A stretch of DNA of 45,524 bases from Ruegeria arenilitoris (GTDB lineage: Bacteria; Pseudomonadota; Alphaproteobacteria; Rhodobacterales; Rhodobacteraceae). The notes below the pieces were generated by a model. That model had not been told where the DNA came from, did not search any database, and saw only the letters and a list, made by a program, of their open reading frames with translations. The stretch covers positions 1 through 45,524 of the forward strand of contig NZ_WQHP01000014.1 of NCBI RefSeq assembly GCF_013035315.1, in the 5' to 3' direction. Of this stretch, positions 35,049 through 43,254 are shown piece by piece. The stretch's first letter is position 1. Every line of letters starts with the position of its first letter. Made by a program: the position numbers and the translations under genes.

Positions 35049-35843
35049 TCAATCTGACGATTGTATGGAACGGCGGCGGAAATATTCGGCGATCAACAAC
35101 AGCAGCACCGAGGACAGCAAAAGCAGCGATCCTAGGGCCAACGTGTTGGGCAATTTTGCCGGGAAGCGGATCTGGCTCCAGATATAGACCGGCAATGTCG
35201 GGCTGTTCCCGGATAAGAAAAAGGCCAGGACGAACTCGTCAAACGACACCGTAAACGTTACCAAAAGGCTGGCGACAATACCCGGCGCTACGATTGGGAG
35301 GGTAACACGCCGAAACGTTCCCACGACGCTTTCACCAAGATCGAATGCAGCCTCCTCCAAGGACTGGTCGAAATCGTCAAACGCAGATTTCATGATCGAC
35401 ACGGAAAATGGCAACGCCACGAACACATGCCCAAGGATCACGGTGGCCAGCGATGGTTTCAAGCCGATGCTGATGAACAGAACCAGCATCGAACTGGCCA
35501 CGATGATGCCGGGAATGACCAGTGGAAGCATGACCAGTCCCTCAGACAACTCACGCCCCGTGAAACGATACCGAACGTAGGCGCGAGCTGCGAAGAGACC
35601 CAGAGATGTTGCCATCAGGGCAGTCACGCCGCCGACGATCAACGAGTTCACCATAGCCTGTAGCAGCGTGTCCTGCTGCCCCAACTGTGCGTACCACTTC
35701 AACGTGAATCCCTTTAGTGGGAAGGCTACGATAGTTCCGTCGTTGAACGAAAACAGTGGCAATAGCAAAACCGGCAAGTAGAGAAACACCAGATAGGCAA
35801 TCGCATAAACCAGCAACCATGAGAAACGAAATGCCTTGGTCAT
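35049..35843 (-). CDS. PotC-type ABC permease
   Basis: The 264-residue inner-membrane permease has about six hydrophobic segments. The EAA loop is EEAAFDLGESVVGTFRRVTLPIVAPGI, where it docks to the ATPase. It overlaps the partner permease gene by four bases and the longer ATPase start by four bases, so all are translated from one message. Confidence 0.9.
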   Translation of the reverse strand: MTKAFRFSWLLVYAIAYLVFLYLPVLLLPLFSFNDGTIVAFPLKGFTLKWYAQLGQQDTLLQAMVNSLIVGGVTALMATSLGLFAARAYVRYRFTGRELSEGLVMLPLVIPGIIVASSMLVLFISIGLKPSLATVILGHVFVALPFSVSIMKSAFDDFDQSLEEAAFDLGESVVGTFRRVTLPIVAPGIVASLLVTFTVSFDEFVLAFFLSGNSPTLPVYIWSQIRFPAKLPNTLALGSLLLLSSVLLLLIAEYFRRRSIQSSD

Positions 35844-36703
35844 CTGATCCTCCGGCCCAATGCGGTGACGACCACCACGAACAGGATTGCAACGCAGCCG
35901 ACCGAAAGCATGGCAAGAAGAGACAGGGTTGCACCCAACGGCCAGTTATTGGCGGCACCAAACTGCACTTGGATCAAGTTCGCCACCATTTTGCCTTGCG
36001 ATCCACCGACTAAGGCCGGCGTGACGTAATCACCCACTGTTGGAATGAAAATGATCAGGCAGGCTGCAATGATCCCCGGCACCGTCAGGGGCAGTGTCAC
36101 GCGAACGAACCTTTCAAGTTTGTTGCAGCCAAGATCGGTTGCGGCTTCTAACAGACTGCGGTCGATCTTTTGCAGCGATACATAAATCGGCAGGATGGCA
36201 AACGGTGCCCAAGCGTGGGCGAGCGTAAGGACAACAGCGAACTCGTTGTAGAGCAGGAATGTCAGCGGTTCTTGTATCAAACCCAGTGAAATCAGCGCCG
36301 AGTTCAACACTCCATTGAAGCCAAGAATTAGTTTCCAGCTGAACACGCGTAGAAGGTAGCTGCTCCAAAAGGGAATGGTGATCAGCAACAGCCAGAGGGT
36401 CTTCTTTTGTGTCCTAAACGCGATGAAGTATGCAATCGGATAGGCCAGGCAAACCGTTGCCAATGTCACCGCGCCTGCAATTGCGACTGAGCGGATCATT
36501 AAGTGTCGAACCAATGGATCGGTAAATGCCTCTTGGTAGTTCGCCCAAGTCAAGGTCCGGTCGATCTCGACATATGTCTGAGTCCAAAAACTGTAGGCAA
36601 CGAGAATGCAAAGCGGCACGGCGACAAGCAGGCCGACATAGAGCGTCGCAGGCGCGCTCAGTGTCAGGCCCTTGCCTGTTTCACTTCGTAGTACTCCGGC
36701 CAT
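35840..36703 (-). CDS. PotB-type ABC permease
   Basis: The 287-residue permease has about six membrane segments and the EAA loop LEAATDLGCNKLERFVRVTLPLTVPGI. The open frame extends to an ATG at 36769, but that start lies inside the palindromic operator. ATG 36703 is preceded by AGGGAAG and gives the normal family N-terminus, so it is preferred. It is the first gene of the seven-gene operon. Confidence 0.87.
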   Translation of the reverse strand: MAGVLRSETGKGLTLSAPATLYVGLLVAVPLCILVAYSFWTQTYVEIDRTLTWANYQEAFTDPLVRHLMIRSVAIAGAVTLATVCLAYPIAYFIAFRTQKKTLWLLLITIPFWSSYLLRVFSWKLILGFNGVLNSALISLGLIQEPLTFLLYNEFAVVLTLAHAWAPFAILPIYVSLQKIDRSLLEAATDLGCNKLERFVRVTLPLTVPGIIAACLIIFIPTVGDYVTPALVGGSQGKMVANLIQVQFGAANNWPLGATLSLLAMLSVGCVAILFVVVVTALGRRIR

Positions 36704-36751
36704 GCTTCCCTGCTGAACTGCGTGTTTGGTGACGCGACCATGTCGTTCACA

Positions 36752-36771
36752 AAATGGACAATCGTCCATTT
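36752..36771. promoter_or_regulatory. TetR/BetI-type operator of the N-methyl operon
   Basis: AAATGGAC-AATC-GTCCATTT is a perfect inverted repeat with 8-base arms. It lies between the divergent PotB-like gene and the BetI-like regulator gene. A minus-strand -35 TTGACA lies at 36802-36797 and a plus-strand TATAAT at 36805-36810. The operator would therefore sit just downstream of the importer promoter, a typical repressor position. Confidence 0.72.
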
Positions 36772-36893
36772 AAATCTGGAATTTTTGGACTAGTTATGTC
36801 AACTTATAATTTCGCAACTGGGGATGGCCAATTTCACACTGGCCGCTAGAAGGCACCGCAAGAGACTGAAAACAAACAGAGCCGCCTGATCCA

Positions 36894-37535
36894 ATGACTG
36901 GAAGACGACAAGAAATACGCGAGCGAAACCGCCGTTCCCTGATCGAGGCAGTACTCGACTCGGTCGCAGAGAAAGGGATTTCCGAAACTTCCGTCAGCGA
37001 AATCATTCAACGCGCCGAGCTGTCTCGTGGCATGATTCACCTTCATTTTGGCGGCAAGGACAACTTGGTTGACGAAGCGGCTCGCTACTCGTCCGAGCAA
37101 TACTACGACGGCATCTATGCTTTGCTGGAAACGACCGGGCAAACCGGACAGGAACATATTGAGATGATTGTTCGGGGCGACTTGAGTGAGGCCATTCTCA
37201 ACAAGAAAAACGTTTCCATTTGGTACGCATTTCGCGGTGAGGCCCGAAACCGAGCAGCAATCGCTGCGTTTTCAGATACCCGCGATGCTAAGCTTCGTAA
37301 CCTGGTTTTTAACGCCTTCGCTCGAATTGCAAAAGAATACGGAACCGAACACCCTAATCAAGTTGCTAGGGACGCCACGCACGGCACACTCGCAATGCTG
37401 GAAGGTATGTGGACCGACTACCTACTCCACCCGGATTCATTTGACCGCGACGAAGCGATGAGAATTGTTTTTCGATTTCTGCGCGCAATGTTCCCCGAGC
37501 ATTTTGACCTGAGCGGCGCCTTGTTGTTTGAGTAG
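36894..37535 (+). CDS. BetI-like TetR-family regulator
   Basis: The 213-residue regulator has the TetR DNA-binding domain SVSEIIQRAELSRGMIHLHFGGKDNLVDEAAR. The MIHLHFGGKD form and length resemble BetI, the choline-responsive repressor. The C-terminal domain (WYAFRGEARNR; LAMLEGMWTDYLLHP) also has the BetI pattern. It is transcribed away from the Pot/TMADH/Rieske/MttB operon with the 20-base palindrome between, so it is the likely repressor. Its inducer is probably a quaternary ammonium compound. Confidence 0.87.
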   Translation: MTGRRQEIRERNRRSLIEAVLDSVAEKGISETSVSEIIQRAELSRGMIHLHFGGKDNLVDEAARYSSEQYYDGIYALLETTGQTGQEHIEMIVRGDLSEAILNKKNVSIWYAFRGEARNRAAIAAFSDTRDAKLRNLVFNAFARIAKEYGTEHPNQVARDATHGTLAMLEGMWTDYLLHPDSFDRDEAMRIVFRFLRAMFPEHFDLSGALLFE

Positions 37536-37641
37536 AGTCTGCGACAGGTTTCCCATCTAGCCACTAACCTAATACTAACCCGGCGACCTATGCTTTGATG
37601 CAGGTCAACACCCCATTGCAACAGCTTCTCAACAGCGGCAG

Positions 37642-38877
37642 TTAGTCTATTGTGAACAGCTCCTGCCGTTCAGCAACACCTCGCAATCTGTATTGCCCCA
37701 GGGAAACAAGACTTGGAATGGACCCTAGCAAGTCGCCCGCCACCTTGTCTGAAACGACAATGTTCTGATCGAGCGCGTTGCACATGCCCAGAATACGGGA
37801 CGTTGCATTTACTGCTGGGCCGACCACTGTGAAATCCAAGCGAGACCTGCCGCCAATGTTGCCATAAAGAACATCGCCAGCGTGCAATGAAAGAGTGAAA
37901 CCGGTCGTTGGCAAACCATCCGCTTGTCGTTGTTGGTTGAGTTCGTCAAAAGTATCCCGCAACTCCGCTGCCGCGTGAATTGCGACGCTGCGCGCGTCCG
38001 AAACTTGATTGATATCGAAGATGGCGAGCATTCCATCTCCCATGAACTTCAGAACATTACCGCCATGGCGCTCGACTACGTCAACAGCTTCCGCGAAGTA
38101 ATCGTTTAGCAAATCTATAATTGAATGTCCCGGAAGCGCCTCTGACAATTTGGTAAATCCTTGTAGATCAAAGTACCAAATCACAGCTGAAATCGTTTCG
38201 GATGAACCTCGGGTGATGTCCCCGGAAAGAACGCGCCTACTGGCGTCTTTTCCCAAATAAGCGGCGGTTATGTCTTCAGCCATCAGCCTGTTTGCCCCAC
38301 ATTTCAGCGTTAGGCAAAGTGGAGATATTAGTTGACGCAGACCGTCAAGTTGCTGGCTTGTGAAGCCCCCGCTCGCGTCGGTTGCCAATGAAATAATGGC
38401 GCCTTCCTCGGCCTGCATTGGATCGACGGGTGTAGCATTATCTGGAAGGAGGAAGAACCGTTTGACAGCGAAGTAGTCTGTGGCACCGCGCTCGCGAAGT
38501 TCGTCAAACAAAGGAAAATTAAGCTCCGGGTCGTCGACCGTCAGGTCTTGTCTAATCTCTTCAACGTTGTTTACCAAAAGATAGTAAATCGGGCTCAGAA
38601 CGTATTCTTCAGGTGCATCCGTTCTTCGAATAAACTCTTCTCGCTCATTTTCTCCGTGCCTGTGCCAGCGGAAAGCGACTGTCCCAATCTCGGGATGATG
38701 TGCGCGCACAGTGATGTTTGCTCTCTGAAGTGGAATTCCCGCCGAAACAAGACGCTTGCAGAATGCTTCGAGCCAGATCTCCACCGGCGCATTCTCTAAG
38801 CCCTGTTGAACCAGCCAATCTGCTATGTCCTGGATGGCGGCGGTCAGTTCCCAGTTTTGGACTAAAGGAGCTGCCAT
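37642..38877 (-). CDS. Class III adenylate/guanylate cyclase
   Basis: The 411-residue soluble protein has an N-terminal region (~1-200) of unknown sensory type. A class III cyclase catalytic domain (~225-400) follows. The two metal Asp residues are in WYFDLQGFTKLSE and KFMGDGMLAIFD. LHAGDVLYGNIGGRSRLDFTVVGPAVNATSRI holds the substrate-binding and transition-state Asn/Arg region. ATP versus GTP preference was not determined. It stands alone after the BetI-like gene with no co-transcribed partner. Similar soluble cyclases are common in roseobacters and rhizobia. Confidence 0.87.
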   Translation of the reverse strand: MAAPLVQNWELTAAIQDIADWLVQQGLENAPVEIWLEAFCKRLVSAGIPLQRANITVRAHHPEIGTVAFRWHRHGENEREEFIRRTDAPEEYVLSPIYYLLVNNVEEIRQDLTVDDPELNFPLFDELRERGATDYFAVKRFFLLPDNATPVDPMQAEEGAIISLATDASGGFTSQQLDGLRQLISPLCLTLKCGANRLMAEDITAAYLGKDASRRVLSGDITRGSSETISAVIWYFDLQGFTKLSEALPGHSIIDLLNDYFAEAVDVVERHGGNVLKFMGDGMLAIFDINQVSDARSVAIHAAAELRDTFDELNQQRQADGLPTTGFTLSLHAGDVLYGNIGGRSRLDFTVVGPAVNATSRILGMCNALDQNIVVSDKVAGDLLGSIPSLVSLGQYRLRGVAERQELFTID

Positions 38878-39024
38878 GATGTCCTCTTAATGAGCTATCT
38901 GAACAGTTAGTTCTCAGTCTAATTCACTTCAGGCACACATCAAATTCAATTCTCCCACTGCGCTCGCAGCCCCAAGCGGAAATCGTTGCAGAACTTTGTA
39001 GTTTCGGCTTCTGATCATTGCCCG

Positions 39025-39903
39025 TCAGAGATTGATGGGAGGTGTCGTCACACTGGTTAGGGTCGCCGTTGCAAGCAGGATCAGGACAACAGCCAACATC
39101 TCTATTGAAATCGACCGTCGAAGCGCGATGGCCGCGCCACGCTTCTCAGCCCTGAGAGCCGGAACAAGTTGCAGCTTGTTCAGCGCCGCTAGGCCAAGAA
39201 GGGCAGAAACGATCACGACCTTGATCAAGAGCCCCAATCCGTATGCCGTCCCAAACAAGGCGGCTACGGAGCCCGAAAGCAACCACGCGAGCGCAGCGCC
39301 CGCAACAATCAGGACGGCAACTCCGTAAGCAGCGACATTGCCAAAGTGGTGAAGTAGATCGGCCCCAGTTGGAGTGAGCGCCGCTTTGCGCAAAGGCAGG
39401 AGAGCACCGACCCAAAACGCGGCAGCCAGTAAATGCAGAACCAGCAAGATTGCGAGAGCAACCCTGGGCTCTCCGAGCGAGTGTCCCACCTGAGCAAAGG
39501 AAATCGCTATGGCAAGGCTGCCCGCCAAAGCGATCCACTGCCCGACGCGCGGGAGCAGAATTGCCAATATCGCGAGTTCACCCATTCCTCGCCAAATCGC
39601 GGCGGTGCCAAGTGGACTGTCCCAGACAAAGCCAAGCATCATTGGGTCCGTCGCGCCCTCTAACCCCATTCCGGATATCCGCGCCGCTCTGACACCGAAA
39701 CGCAAAGCCAGAACGGCGAGACCAAGAAGCGCCGCACCGACCGCGAGGTGACGTGCAAGGCGCAAAACGGACGCATCGGCGCGCTTGGAAAAGAAAACGA
39801 TGAACAGGACGCTACCCATCGCCAGCAACGCCGCACCGTAGCCAAGTGCCTTCGCCAAAATGGCCAAGACGACGACACCATCTATAGGGGACAGTCCGGT
39901 CAC
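39025..39903 (-). CDS. copD: CopD-family copper-resistance membrane protein
   Basis: The 292-residue protein has about eight membrane segments (for example ALGYGAALLAMGSVLFIVFF, LALLVLHLLAAAFWVGALLPL). LLHHFGNVAAYGVAV and VIVSALLGLAALNKLQLVPAL are typical of the CopD/PcoD domain. It overlaps copC by four bases and is the last gene of the copper operon. CopC/CopD pairs move copper across the envelope. Confidence 0.87.
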   Translation of the reverse strand: MTGLSPIDGVVVLAILAKALGYGAALLAMGSVLFIVFFSKRADASVLRLARHLAVGAALLGLAVLALRFGVRAARISGMGLEGATDPMMLGFVWDSPLGTAAIWRGMGELAILAILLPRVGQWIALAGSLAIAISFAQVGHSLGEPRVALAILLVLHLLAAAFWVGALLPLRKAALTPTGADLLHHFGNVAAYGVAVLIVAGAALAWLLSGSVAALFGTAYGLGLLIKVVIVSALLGLAALNKLQLVPALRAEKRGAAIALRRSISIEMLAVVLILLATATLTSVTTPPINL

Positions 39904-40244
39904 TCAGCGACCGTGAAAGAAAAGCTGCCCTGCATCGGGTGACCGTCGGAAGCCATACCGCGCCAGTCGAAGCGGTAGCTTCCCGGTGTGAGCTCTTCCA
40001 GCGGCACAGCCCGGAATTCCGTAGCGGGGTCCATACCTGTCTCGCGTTCAATTTCGACGTCGCCATCGGATGAGGTGAGCGTAACCGAAATGATGCGCAT
40101 CGGATCATCGAACCGCATGGAAAGCTCCGACACTTCCGTGACAGTCGCGCCGTCAGCCGGTGTCGTTGCTTCGGACTTCGAATGCGCAGCCGCAAGCATT
40201 GGAGCCATTGCTACGGCCAAACCGAAAAGAGTTTGTTTGATCAT
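39900..40244 (-). CDS. copC: CopC-family periplasmic copper-binding protein
   Basis: The 114-residue protein has a signal peptide ending APMLAAA. Cleavage there would leave His as the first mature residue (HSKSEATTPADG), the N-terminal Cu(II) ligand in CopC proteins. Asp and His in SDGHPMQG near the C-terminus complete the brace. The Cu(I) Met-rich loop of larger CopC proteins is not obvious. It lies 12 bases after the cytochrome gene. Confidence 0.9.
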   Translation of the reverse strand: MIKQTLFGLAVAMAPMLAAAHSKSEATTPADGATVTEVSELSMRFDDPMRIISVTLTSSDGDVEIERETGMDPATEFRAVPLEELTPGSYRFDWRGMASDGHPMQGSFSFTVAE

Positions 40245-40256
40245 CCGAGTTGTCCC

Positions 40257-40721
40257 CTATTCGGATTGGGCATTCAGTTCATTGTGGTATTCACGAAGAT
40301 CATCGGGCCAGGTTGATTTGATAAAGGACAGCACCGCAATGATTTCGTCATCGCTGAGCACACCTTCATAGACCGGCATACCAGTTGCGGGCGCGTTCTC
40401 CATCAGCCCGGCCAGGCCAAATTTGGTCAGTGTGAAGAGTGTTTCATCATCGTGGTGCCACGTGTGCCCTGTGGCGTCATGCGGTGGTGCCGGTAGTAAA
40501 CCATCCTCGCCGCGCATCTGCCAATTTGGCTGTCCTTCAAGGCTCGCACCGTGGCAAGCAGCACATTGATCCGCGTAAATATCTTGGCCAATAGCGACCA
40601 GTTTGGCGTCATCCGGACTCAATAGACCGACCGCTTCGGAGGGCTGGGCCAGAACGAAAGCTACGGCGAAACCGGCGAGCGCAAGCCCACCGGTAACCAA
40701 GAGTGTTGTGCGCCCTAGCAT
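40257..40721 (-). CDS. Small membrane-anchored or secreted c-type cytochrome
   Basis: The 154-residue protein has an N-terminal hydrophobic segment and one haem-binding C-A-A-C-H. MPVYEGVLSDDEIIAVLSFIKSTWP supplies the axial Met and the final helix of class I cytochromes c. Its ATG overlaps the stop of the DUF411 gene by one base (TGATG). Such cytochromes recur in copper operons of this group; the role may be electron transfer linked to copper oxidation state, which is inference. Confidence 0.85.
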   Translation of the reverse strand: MLGRTTLLVTGGLALAGFAVAFVLAQPSEAVGLLSPDDAKLVAIGQDIYADQCAACHGASLEGQPNWQMRGEDGLLPAPPHDATGHTWHHDDETLFTLTKFGLAGLMENAPATGMPVYEGVLSDDEIIAVLSFIKSTWPDDLREYHNELNAQSE

Positions 40722-41188
40722 CAGGTGTCGAACGGCTGCGCGGTGCCCGCGCGGTAGTAAACCGTACCGGCCCCAGCCTCTCCCCCAAATGCAATGACAT
40801 CGTAACGGGCGGACGGATCGTCGCCCATACCAGGAGAGCCCATTGGCATGCCAGGAACGGCAAGCCCAGTGATGTCAGGCCGATCCTTCAACACGGCTTC
40901 CAGTGTTTCGAACGGCACATGGCCTTCAAAGACATAACCATCGGCTTCAATGGTGTGACAGGATGCGAGGTTCAGCGGGATACCCCGCGCTGACTTCTGT
41001 GCTTCGGGATCGGTCAGTTCCTCAACGGTGACGGCGTAGCTAAGTGCGCGAGCCAAGTCGGCCCATGCGTGACAACATCCGCAACCTGGTGAGCTTAGCA
41101 CGTGCATTGGGGTGCCAGCTCGGACGGGAAGAGCGGTCGCGATGAGAGCAGTTGCAGACAGTGTGGTGAAGTGACGACGTGTGATCAT
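40721..41188 (-). CDS. DUF411 periplasmic metal-binding protein
   Basis: The 155-residue protein has a twin-arginine-like start MITRRHFTTLSATALIATALP. The DUF411 core follows: SSPGCGCCHAW (metal-binding Cys set), NLASCHT, GHVPFETL, AVPGMPMGSPGM. Members are found in copper-resistance operons. ATG 41188 follows AAAGGA; the longer open frame to 41284 has no signal peptide and is rejected. Confidence 0.85.
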   Translation of the reverse strand: MITRRHFTTLSATALIATALPVRAGTPMHVLSSPGCGCCHAWADLARALSYAVTVEELTDPEAQKSARGIPLNLASCHTIEADGYVFEGHVPFETLEAVLKDRPDITGLAVPGMPMGSPGMGDDPSARYDVIAFGGEAGAGTVYYRAGTAQPFDT

Positions 41189-41246
41189 GTCTGTCGGTCC
41201 TTTGATGTGAAAATTGAACGGAATGCGGGCGAGCGCCCGTTGCCAT

Positions 41247-41582
41247 TCAGGCTTTCGGAGGACCGGTGGGAACACCCAGTGCAAGGCCCGAAAAATCGGA
41301 GCGAGCGTGCATCACACCACCCACTGAGATCACCAATGGGGCAATCGGCGAAATCCCCGCCGTGGCGACAAGATCACCAAAACAGGATGCTGAACCCATG
41401 CCGCTGGTAGTGTCGCAACAATCCGCAGCAGCTTTCTCGGCATCCGCCAACGGATCGTCGCCCGCCATTTGAGCATGATGACCAGAATGATCCGATCCAT
41501 GGGTCAAGCCATGCTTCACGGACGCTGCGGATGCGCCAGAGAAGGCAACAACAAGAAGTATCGACAGGAGCAAGCGAAACAT
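41247..41582 (-). CDS. Small secreted His/Cys-bearing protein
   Basis: The 111-residue product has a signal peptide (MFRLLLSILLVVAFSGASA). A His cluster (KHGLTHGSDHSGHHAQMAGDD) and Cys residues (DCCDTTSG, ASCFGD) follow, then a hydrophobic C-terminal stretch. These look like metal ligands. It heads the DUF411-cytochrome-CopCD genes and has a CsoR-like palindrome just upstream of its start. I know no named family; small proteins of this type recur in copper loci. Confidence 0.7.
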   Translation of the reverse strand: MFRLLLSILLVVAFSGASAASVKHGLTHGSDHSGHHAQMAGDDPLADAEKAAADCCDTTSGMGSASCFGDLVATAGISPIAPLVISVGGVMHARSDFSGLALGVPTGPPKA

Positions 41583-41587
41583 ACCAA

Positions 41588-41617
41588 ATACCTACTGGCG
41601 GTATGTGCTTTTGACAA
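41588..41617 (-). promoter_or_regulatory. Copper-type palindrome and promoter
   Basis: ATACC-TACTGGC-GGTAT (41588-41604) is a 17-base inverted repeat. Its arms and G-rich centre resemble the CsoR operator of Bacillus copZA as I recall it. A minus-strand -35-like TTGTCA lies at 41617-41612. It sits immediately before the 111-residue gene, so the distal copper genes probably have their own metal-controlled start. Confidence 0.5.
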
Positions 41618-41646
41618 GTTACGAGGATGGCGCGGCACATTCGATC

Positions 41647-42243
41647 CTAGTTGCACCCATTGTGGGTGCGCCACATCTCTGGATCATGTCCGTCCGGAAC
41701 AATTGAACATGGATCATCTGTGTATCCGCGTAAGACTGAATACTGGCTGACTTGCGCATCAGTCAGCAACGTCAATGTCAGCAGGTGAGCGTTCAGATGG
41801 ACGAGGCGCAGGGCTGCTCGCGCCGCGCCCGCTTGCATAACCAGTCGTTCAAGAGTTTCTGCCGTTGGAACACCTTGCTGAAAAGCCAAGTCAAGCGCCT
41901 GTTCCATTTCGATAAAGTGTTCGCCTGCCTGTATCGCGTCTGCCTGCATCTGCGCGCGGATTAATTCGATTTCGTGGCGCTGCTCTTCAGTAAGGCCAAT
42001 TTGATCGGCAATTTCGAGGAGATGCATTGGCCCCGGAACGCCGTTAAGCTCCGCGGCTCGGGCGAGGCCCCATCCGCCACCACGCGCGATCTCCTCAAGG
42101 TCTTGTTCCGACAGAGATTTGATGAGGCGCGTTTCTTCACCCGCATAGGCCGACGGTATCGTGTTGTGGTTCCCAGAGTGGGTCTGAGTAAAAGCCACGG
42201 AAGGCAAGATCGCTACAAGAAGTGCGAAACGCTTGGTCGCCAT
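41647..42243 (-). CDS. CpxP/Spy-like periplasmic protein
   Basis: The 198-residue protein has a signal peptide (MATKRFALLVAILPSVAFTQ). A helical body follows, with LLEIADQIGLTEEQRHEIELIRAQM (the LTxxQ-type Spy/CpxP motif) and a second helical hairpin. GGGWGLARAAELNGVPGPMH precedes it. Spy/CpxP proteins bind unfolded proteins or metals in the periplasm. ATG 42243 is the natural start; the open frame further upstream overlaps the divergent regulator's region. Confidence 0.75.
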   Translation of the reverse strand: MATKRFALLVAILPSVAFTQTHSGNHNTIPSAYAGEETRLIKSLSEQDLEEIARGGGWGLARAAELNGVPGPMHLLEIADQIGLTEEQRHEIELIRAQMQADAIQAGEHFIEMEQALDLAFQQGVPTAETLERLVMQAGAARAALRLVHLNAHLLTLTLLTDAQVSQYSVLRGYTDDPCSIVPDGHDPEMWRTHNGCN

Positions 42244-42287
42244 GTCTAAAATCCTCGGTTGAGACAGCGTTGGCACGAAGGGATTGC

Positions 42288-42884
42288 ATGGAAGACGCAA
42301 CACAGAACATGATAGAAATCATGTCGGGTCATTGGCTTCATTGTTTTGACAACGCACCAAAGCGAACGCTGGTGGAAGGCGAAACCCTGTTTCGGCGGGA
42401 TGACAGAGTGGAATGGGCTTTTCTGGTTCGTAAGGGGCGGATCTTCCTTCGGCGAGCGCTGCAAGATGGCGGGCTTTTGACGCTACACACAGCCAATGCT
42501 GGTGATCTGGTCGCCGAAGCATCTCTATTTGCAGAACGCTATCACTGCGACGCTATAACCGATATGTCGACAACGGTCTTTTTCCTCCCGAGGGACGAAT
42601 TGATGACGCACTTAGAGGATGCAGCTTCATCAAATCATCTTTCGATCAGGGCGTTTGAACGAACAGCGAGAGATCTACAGGTTTTGCGAACCCGCATTGA
42701 AATCATGCGCCTGCGAAAGGTGAAAGATCGGCTGGATGCTTATCTCGAACTGTACGATTCCCCGGAAGAAGGCGAATGGGTGCGCGTCGCCGATTGGATC
42801 GGAGTGTCGCCCCCCGCGCTATATCGTGAGCTGGCGAAGCGTCGAGCAAAAAATGACGCTCGCCGTCGCGCAGCTAAATCGTAG
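42288..42884 (+). CDS. Crp/Fnr-family transcriptional regulator
   Basis: The 198-residue regulator has a cyclic-nucleotide-binding-type beta roll (LVEGETLFRRDDRVEWAFLVRKGRIFLRR; AGDLVAEASLF). A long dimer helix and a C-terminal winged helix (WVRVADWIGVSPPALYRELAKRRAK) follow. It lacks the N-terminal FNR cysteines and an obvious cAMP phosphate cassette. ATG 42288 has an AAGGGA site. It is divergent from the copper operon with only 44 bases between starts, so it probably controls that operon. Confidence 0.85.
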   Translation: MEDATQNMIEIMSGHWLHCFDNAPKRTLVEGETLFRRDDRVEWAFLVRKGRIFLRRALQDGGLLTLHTANAGDLVAEASLFAERYHCDAITDMSTTVFFLPRDELMTHLEDAASSNHLSIRAFERTARDLQVLRTRIEIMRLRKVKDRLDAYLELYDSPEEGEWVRVADWIGVSPPALYRELAKRRAKNDARRRAAKS

Positions 42885-43254
42885 GTATCGGCTCAGTGTC
42901 GCCATTTCCCAAGATGCTCACGGTTGGCTGTTGGCAGCCCAAAGCAGTTATTTTCAACTAGAACATATAGTTCTTAGATCAAAATAGCGCAGTGTTTCGT
43001 TACATTGGGCGAACTGATCCTTAATATGCTTGGAAAACGCCCAAAGGGGCCTACTACTTTGTAGATCACGAGTGAGTAGGCACCTTAGAGTAATTCCATC
43101 AACGATGAGGTTAACCACTTAGACAATTAGCCTTCAGAAAATAGAGTTATACATTCGGCTGCATGGCGGTGAAATAGCTTCGATTGATGCAGCCAATTGC
43201 GCAGCGAAAGAAAGGTTCAATTCAGCGTAAACAAGGCAAAGACAAAAACCATCT
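42885..43254. other. Intergenic region with a long inverted repeat
   Basis: These 370 bases hold no convincing gene. One imperfect inverted repeat stands out: AGGGGCCTACT (43045-43055) and AGTAGGCACCT (43075-43085), 10 of 11 matching, with a 19-base loop. It could be a terminator or an operator. The rest, up to the DedA start, is A+T-richer than its surroundings and probably holds that gene's promoter. Confidence 0.4.

Noticed and set aside
36704..36769. 22-residue N-terminal extension of the PotB-like permease
   Set aside because: The start codon would lie in the palindromic operator; the shorter form has a ribosome site.
37642..38877. A CBASS-type anti-phage system around the nucleotide cyclase
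   Set aside because: The enzyme is a class III cyclase, not a CD-NTase, and no effector or ubiquitin-like partner gene is nearby.
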